Source: WLMZ01 sp031410915
Lineage (GTDB): Bacteria; Actinomycetota; Acidimicrobiia; Acidimicrobiales; Ilumatobacteraceae
Assembly: GCA_031410915.1 (NCBI GenBank)
Contig: JANNZY010000039.1
Coordinates: 6,107 to 70,106 of the forward strand
DNA length: 64,000 bases
Direction: 5' to 3'
A program made the position numbers and the translations under genes. Numbering within the stretch: position 1 is the stretch's first letter; every line of letters begins with the position of its first letter. Below are positions 62,701-64,000 of the stretch, piece after piece. The notes under the pieces were generated by a model. It worked only from the letters and a program-made list of their open reading frames with translations, was not told the origin of the DNA and ran no database searches.

Positions 62701-64000
62701 ACCGGCCGCCATCCCCTCGCTCAACGTGTAGTCGGTCCCGACCGTCCCGGCTGCGACCGTCACCGTGCCACCTGTGATCGTCGAACCCGTGCCGGCCGTC
62801 GTCGCGCTCGACCCGCCCGTGCCCGCCACCGTCATCACGAATTGATCGGCGTTGTTGAACCGGTTCGTGCCGCCGAGCGACTTCTGCAGCACGATGCGCG
62901 GCGCAGCGACCACTTGCGTCGACGCGGTCGACGAGTCGTTCGTGTCGCCCGAGCGCGGATCGGACACGGTCGCTGTGTTGGAGATCGTCGAGCCAACTGT
63001 GGCCGCGGCGTTGACCGGCTGCGTGAACGTCAACACCTGTTGCTGTCCGGAGTTCAGCGAGCCGGCACACGTGACAGTGGGCGACGCGAACGTGCATGCC
63101 CCGGCGGGACCCACCGATGAGGTCAACGTCGCTGCTCCGACTCCTGTGGTCGGGAACGTGTCGGTGACGACGAGCGGGTTGGCTGTCGTCGCGCCGGGCC
63201 CGACCATGTTGCCCGGGCCGTTGTCGACGACGGTGACGGTCCAGGTGATCGTGCCGCCCTGCACCACGCTCGGTGCCGACACCGTCTTCGTGACACCGAG
63301 GTCGTAGCAGTTGACAGTGACCGTGCCCGCCGCAGTGTCGGTGACCGTGTTGCCGGTGACATCCGTCGCGACGGATGTGTTTGCGGTCGGGCGGTCGCGA
63401 ACGGTTGCGGTGTCGGTGATGGTGCCGCACGCCGCAGTGTTGGAGATGACCTGGTCGTAGGTGATGGTCAAGGTCTCACCGACGTCGAGGCCACGGGTTC
63501 CGCCGCTCGGCGACCCGGGAGTGCCGGCGGCGCCCCCGTGCGCGCGGGTGCAGTCGGTGCTTGCCGGCATCGCCGCGCCGACGGTGAGGCCGGTGCACGT
63601 CACGGCACCCCGGGTCATGTCGACGTTGCTGCCGCCGCTGGTCACGACGGACCGCACGACGTTGTTGGGTGCCGGCGACGTCGCGTTCGACCCGGACGGT
63701 AGCGAGTCGGTCAGCGTCACCACGTCGCCGCGCGTCATCGGATCGGGACCGTTGTTCGTGACCGCGATGGTCCACGTGATCGTGCCGCCCGCGTTCACAG
63801 CCGACACGGACGGGGTCTTCGTCAGCGTCAAGTTGTAGAGGCAGGGGATCCAGTCGACGCTCATCGAACCGTTCGCGCCGGCCACGCCGAGCGCTGGCGT
63901 TGCGCCGGCGGCACCGGTGACTGCGGTGGGCACGCGCGCACCAACTGTCGGCGAGGTCGCGGCAACGAAGCTGGACCCACCGCCTCCGCCAGCACCACTC
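50734..64000 (-). CDS. giant LPxTG-anchored surface protein with 29 DUF7507-like repeats (5' end beyond window)
   Basis: The frame is open from the right edge (glycine-rich GAGGGGGSSFVAATSP) to the stop at 50734, so at least 4,421 residues. N-terminal part: two DUF11-type domains (LTLTKTPSVSAVNAGGTITW; DLGVTKTVSAPSVVQGGTIT) and about six prealbumin/SpaA-like modules with ITETVPAGWRLTG-type cores. Then 29 tandem repeats of about 110 residues, each with a K(S/T)A(S/T)P opening, VTNTGNVTL core and paired cysteines (ITC...TTC). The C-terminus is LPTTGADVVGSSW (LPTTGA at 50830-50847), a membrane helix and an RRRRPRRS tail, a standard sortase signal. It should be a wall-anchored adhesin or stalk. 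No sortase gene is in the window; a small lipoprotein gene follows. Confidence 0.9.
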   Translation of the reverse strand, partial: SGAGGGGGSSFVAATSPTVGARVPTAVTGAAGATPALGVAGANGSMSVDWIPCLYNLTLTKTPSVSAVNAGGTITWTIAVTNNGPDPMTRGDVVTLTDSLPSGSNATSPAPNNVVRSVVTSGGSNVDMTRGAVTCTGLTVGAAMPASTDCTRAHGGAAGTPGSPSGGTRGLDVGETLTITYDQVISNTAACGTITDTATVRDRPTANTSVATDVTGNTVTDTAAGTVTVNCYDLGVTKTVSAPSVVQGGTITWTVTVVDNGPGNMVGPGATTANPLVVTDTFPTTGVGAATLTSSVGPAGACTFASPTVTCAGSLNSGQQQVLTFTQPVNAAATVGSTISNTATVSDPRSGDTNDSSTASTQVVAAPRIVLQKSLGGTNRFNNADQFVMTVAGTGGSSATTAGTGSTITGGTVTVAAGTVGTDYTLSEGMAAGSVGALGQYASSVSCSNAFAGSSTVLPGGTGVSFVVRPQASDNITCTFTNTPRPATVSVAKTSVGGVGSFGFAMTNLASTAATVVTTTAGTPASSTPFAVTTVGTAVTITETVPAGWRLTGGSCSDANSAITGNPGTFGTFAGNAITVGAAFVEPAANITCTFTNDKLARLVIQKTANGGAGTFGYTSTGGLSPSSFSLSPNPPTTPSVSQVFANLVPGTYSVTEGASTSFQLTDLTCVAAGTSAAGSVITTSASARQVSATLVAGADYTCTYTNVRDAQITIVKTSIGGDNTFAFSTTGTGNAVDPVPSITTSSGVGSSSFAVPFATGAPTRTVTITETTQPAGWVLTGITCSNVGGSAIGTVALPAVTLTVAPGDVLSCNVTNQRLPRVTIRKQTVGPAGSFAFNGGTNGLPASLTLDTTAANPASSTAYKLSALDTATSITETVGANYTLTSATCVNGSGTAVSTSLSGSTLTIAAGAVVGGSDLTCTFVNTRRSAQVRVDKRWLGAIVNSQVTITSTGGTNNPGLVSVANTANEVDAGSAVTVYAGQTLTFGEAFDVGSASAYTTSLACAGAADGNPNDGLTIAAGDNGATVVCTYTNSRIPNVVKSPGAVTGPTAAGIYTATYTVTVDNAGSATTYGALTDSPAFAGNLQVTGASWTAATSAGAAPAAGAATGGGPFILAPSGQAISTGATHTFIVAVTFRFTAYTTASACAGSGTGLFNSVSAATPELQITDNSACIAPPAPPAPAVDIVKTASPTNVSTPAQTITYSFVVTNAGNVTLTSIVVADPKPGLGAITCLASSLAPGATTSCTATYSTTQADVDAGSIVNLASVTGSAPNGSTVTDSDPETVTTTRTPSISLVKTASPTTVTAPGQTITYSFIVTNTGNVSLTGVGVTDPKPGVSVIACGSTTLAPAVSTTCSATYSVTVADMNIGRIDNTATARGTPPPGAGGSVTASDSVTVTATPAPAIDLRKSASPTTVIVAGQLVAYSFLVTNVGNVSLSGIVVVDPLPGLGAITCPSTTLAPLATTTCSAAYAVRQFDLDGGVINNTAVVQGTPPTGPIITDSDSATVTATRVPSIELVKTATPTTISAANQVVSYSFAVTNNGNVSLNAVAVSDTLPGLGSVTCPVTSLAPGASTTCSATYLSTQADVDRGRIDNTATVRANPAGGGVAVTDTDSESVVVTRTPGIDVVKSANPTNVTAAGQVVTYSFIVTNTGNVTLSGVGVTDPLVGPSAINCPATTLAPAAATTCTTTYAVTQANIDAGRVDNTATAHGTPPLGAGGPVTDTDNETVSATRSPSIDLLKTATPNNVTAAGQAVTYSFTVTNTGNVTLTSVAVSDPLPGLSTVTCPTTTLAPAASMSCAATYSITQADINAGAVNNLATASGSPPAGAGGAVSDSDAATVTATLAPSIQIVKSASPTTVNAVGQVVDYTLVITNTGNVTLSTIAVTDPLPGLSALSCPTTTLAPGASVTCAASRPITQADLDAGSVDNIATVTGRPPSGPVVSDTDSAIVRAVQSPSIDLAKSAAPTTVSAAGQLVTYSFLVTNTGNVSLTGIGVSDPLPGMSAVACPAVALAPAAATMCIATRTVTQAEIDLGSVTNTATVSGTPPAGPAVTDTSSTTVTARRSPSIDLVKSAMPSTVTAANQTVTYSFLVTNTGNVTLSSVAIRDPLAGLGGISCPLVVLAPGATTTCTATRVTAQADLDAGTVANTATVTANPPTGAAVTDTSSAFVTATRTPAIDLAKSASPNNVTAAGQVVTYTFVVTNVGNVTLTGIVVSDPLPTLGAIACPATALAPAASMTCSATYTSTIADIDDGRIDNTATASGTAPTGAVVTDTSSETVTASAAPAVQIVKAVAPTTVTAASEAVAYSFLVTNTGNVTLAGIVVTDPLTGLGAITCPATTLVPTGSMSCSAGYTTTQADIDAGRIDNTATVTGAPPTGPAVSDTSSATVTTTRAAAIDLVKTATPTTATAANQVVVYSFVVTNTGNVTLTGVGVTDPLPGMSAIICPTTTLAPSASTTCTATRAVTQSEVDAGFVVNTATAAGDPPSGAGPRVSDSDSETVTVAPSPAIALLKSASPTTISAANQSVTYTFTVTNTGNVTLTGVGVSDPLAGLGAVRCLATALAPTASTTCNASYTTTQTDVDTGRIDNVATASGEPPAGAPVSAFASATVRAPAVPSISLDKSATPNNVTTIGQIVNYAFVVTNTGNVTLGNVGVSDALPGVSAITCPVTTLAPVASTTCTASYAVTLADMNAGRIDNTATASGTPPTGAAVAASDRASVTAANAPAIQLVKSASPATVSGANQTVVYSFVVTNTGNVTLTGLDVTDPLPGLGAVSCPVTTLGPNDTTTCTASYITTQADIDTGRIDNTATATGAPPVGPAVTDSASAVVLAASTAAITIDKSASPPTVSAVNETVMYTFVVTNAGNVTLTDIVVSDPLAGLSTLSCPVTTLAPATSTTCLATYSVSQADVDAGTVLNSATVTATPPVGPNVTDSDGATVTVPSAPNIALVKAANPATVTAANQTIVYSFRVTNAGNVTLASIAVTDPMPSLSALSCPATTLAPAGSLVCTATYLTTQADVDAGRIDNMATATGTPSTGSTVSDTDSTVVLAAASPSLTIVKAASPNNVTAAAQTISYTFVVTNTGNVTLDPVIVSDPLAGLSMVSCPATVLAPAAAMTCSASYSVTLADIDAGRIDNTATATGTPPTGPAVIASESETVTALRAPAIQVVKSAQPATITAANQVVAYSFAVTNTGNVTLSSLAVVDPLTGLSPINCPTSTLAAGASTTCTAGYTTTQADVDRGTIVNTASVSGLPPTGPAVTDTDSAIVTATAAPAIDLAKSATPPTVTAASQPVGYSFVVTNTGNVTLTGVGVFDPLPGLSGVTCPVATLAPGANTTCTASYTTTQTDIDRGSIVNTATASGTPPNGSAVNDAATFTVTAAATASISLTKTASPTTVTASGQVVSYSFLVSNTGNVTLTAVGVIDALPGLSTVICPTTVLAPTVSMTCSATRPATQADVDLGRIDNTATASGTPPTGPAVSAVDSETVAAPASPSISLVKSASPNNVIAANQVVTYSFVVTNTGNVTLSAVGVTDPLAGLGAPSCPVTSLAPGAATTCTATYTVTPADMNAGRVDNTAIASGTPPVGAPVTATDTETVTATPAPAIQLVKSASPTTVTGANQPVEYSFVVTNTGNVSLTGITVADPLPGLGPITCPVTTLASGGGTTCTATLVASQAAVDAGSITNTATVTGSPPSGAPVTDADTAIVTATRRPSIGLVKSSSPGTVATAGTVITYSFAVTNNGNVTLRGLAVVDPLPGLGPVTCPVTTLAPSASTTCSAARPTTQADIDAGSILNSAMASATPPAGPAVTATSSHVVNAMRAPSITVVKTAAPTTVTAAGQTVTYSFVVTNTGNVTLTGVGVADPLAGLGPVTCSTAMLAPNATTTCAASYTTTLADVDAGSITNSATASGVPPTGPAVSDSDSATVVATQTPAIDLVKDAAPIATIVPGSVVVYTFVVTNTGNVTLTAIGVSDPLPGLSAVTCPVTALVPGATTTCTATYSIDQADITGGAVANTATASGRPPTGPRVTDADSITIITAQSSGLSIDKTVSPATAGGAGETVAYTFVVTNIGTVALTAVAVTDPLRGLSAVSCPATTLAAGAAFTCSATYILTQADADAGSVVNTATASGLPPFGAAVTATDAATVAIAPHPAISLAKSTTPTSVGAVGDVVTYTFVVINTGNITLSGVTLVDPMAGLSAISCGGFGGVLAPRASITCTATYVVRQADLDRGTIRNSASVVASAGGVQVSAAAAVTAATVQNPALSLTKSVSAITVSTGAIVTYTLVGTNTGNVTLTRVVVADSLLGLTPLLCGGFDGTLAPGASVTCTTTYRANFGASSNGRITNNASIAGVGPNGIGASAVATATLTVVRLVLPTTGADVVGSSWIALAWSLLGVVLVALSRRRRPRRS
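50870..60454 (-). repeat. 29 tandem ~330-bp coding repeats
   Basis: The repeat block of the giant surface gene, from the APAVDIVKTASP unit near 60454 to the ALSLTKSVSAITV unit near 50870. The period is about 330 bp; a conserved core around a CACGTTGCCGGTGTT-like sequence recurs at nearly constant spacing (for example 52081, 52411, 52741, 53071). Units are diverged, not identical, indicating an old expansion. Some units are a few residues longer because of PPAGAGG-type inserts. Confidence 0.9.

Overview
The window is GC-rich, densely coded DNA from an actinobacterium. Gene content and start-site style fit a marine or soil Acidimicrobiia-type organism: many TANNNT -10 boxes lie 6-8 nt before the start codon with no Shine-Dalgarno, and there are fused oligopeptide-type ABC ATPases, several c-di-GMP proteins, and long conserved-repeat surface proteins with an LPxTG tail. 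The lineage is inferred from this content; there is no rRNA or marker gene here.

Layout. 1-6.7 kb encodes a nearly self-contained route from gamma-butyrobetaine to glycine betaine: gamma-butyrobetaine hydroxylase, a BKACE-type dehydrocarnitine cleavage enzyme, a carnitine dehydrogenase fused to a thioesterase, and (cut by the left edge) acetoacetyl-CoA synthetase, which would recycle the acetoacetate. 6.7-8.2 kb holds a VapBC-like pair and a PUA/Mrr-N-like protein with a zinc motif. 8.3-16.0 kb is a minus-strand block: L,D-transpeptidase, a peptide-type ABC importer (fused ATPases, two permeases, binding lipoprotein) and a choline-sulfatase, continuing the quaternary-amine theme. 16.1-26.4 kb has an acyl-CoA carboxylase beta subunit, a tiny proline-rich ORF, a secreted alpha-L-rhamnosidase, an SGNH-type secreted protein, a TauD-like dioxygenase, a small ORF with a strong promoter and a long hairpin, a LacI regulator and a membrane protein.

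26.5-36.8 kb is rich in c-di-GMP signalling: GGDEF-EAL, a stand-alone GGEEF cyclase, an HDOD protein and a GAF-GGDEF-EAL-DICT protein, with an acyl-CoA ligase between them. 36.8-43.6 kb is an integration hot spot at a tRNA-Cys gene. The intact tRNA (43562-43632) is followed by a tyrosine recombinase, two toxin-antitoxin modules and a cupin/TetR pair, and ends at a 41-nt copy of the tRNA 3' end (38430-38470). Beyond that copy lies the wreck of a second, related integrase, so at least two elements have used this site in tandem. Both integrase copies show the same reading-frame break.

43.7-50.2 kb carries a lipoprotein esterase, a TetR regulator, a cold-shock protein with a leader hairpin, a large AAA/LuxR regulator, a cyclic-nucleotide-binding protein and a HAD hydrolase. 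50.2-64 kb is one giant minus-strand gene, open at the right edge, for a surface protein of more than 4,400 residues: N-terminal DUF11/prealbumin-like modules, 29 tandem ~110-residue repeats, then an LPTTG sorting signal. A small lipoprotein gene follows it.

No rRNA, CRISPR array or intact transposase was seen.
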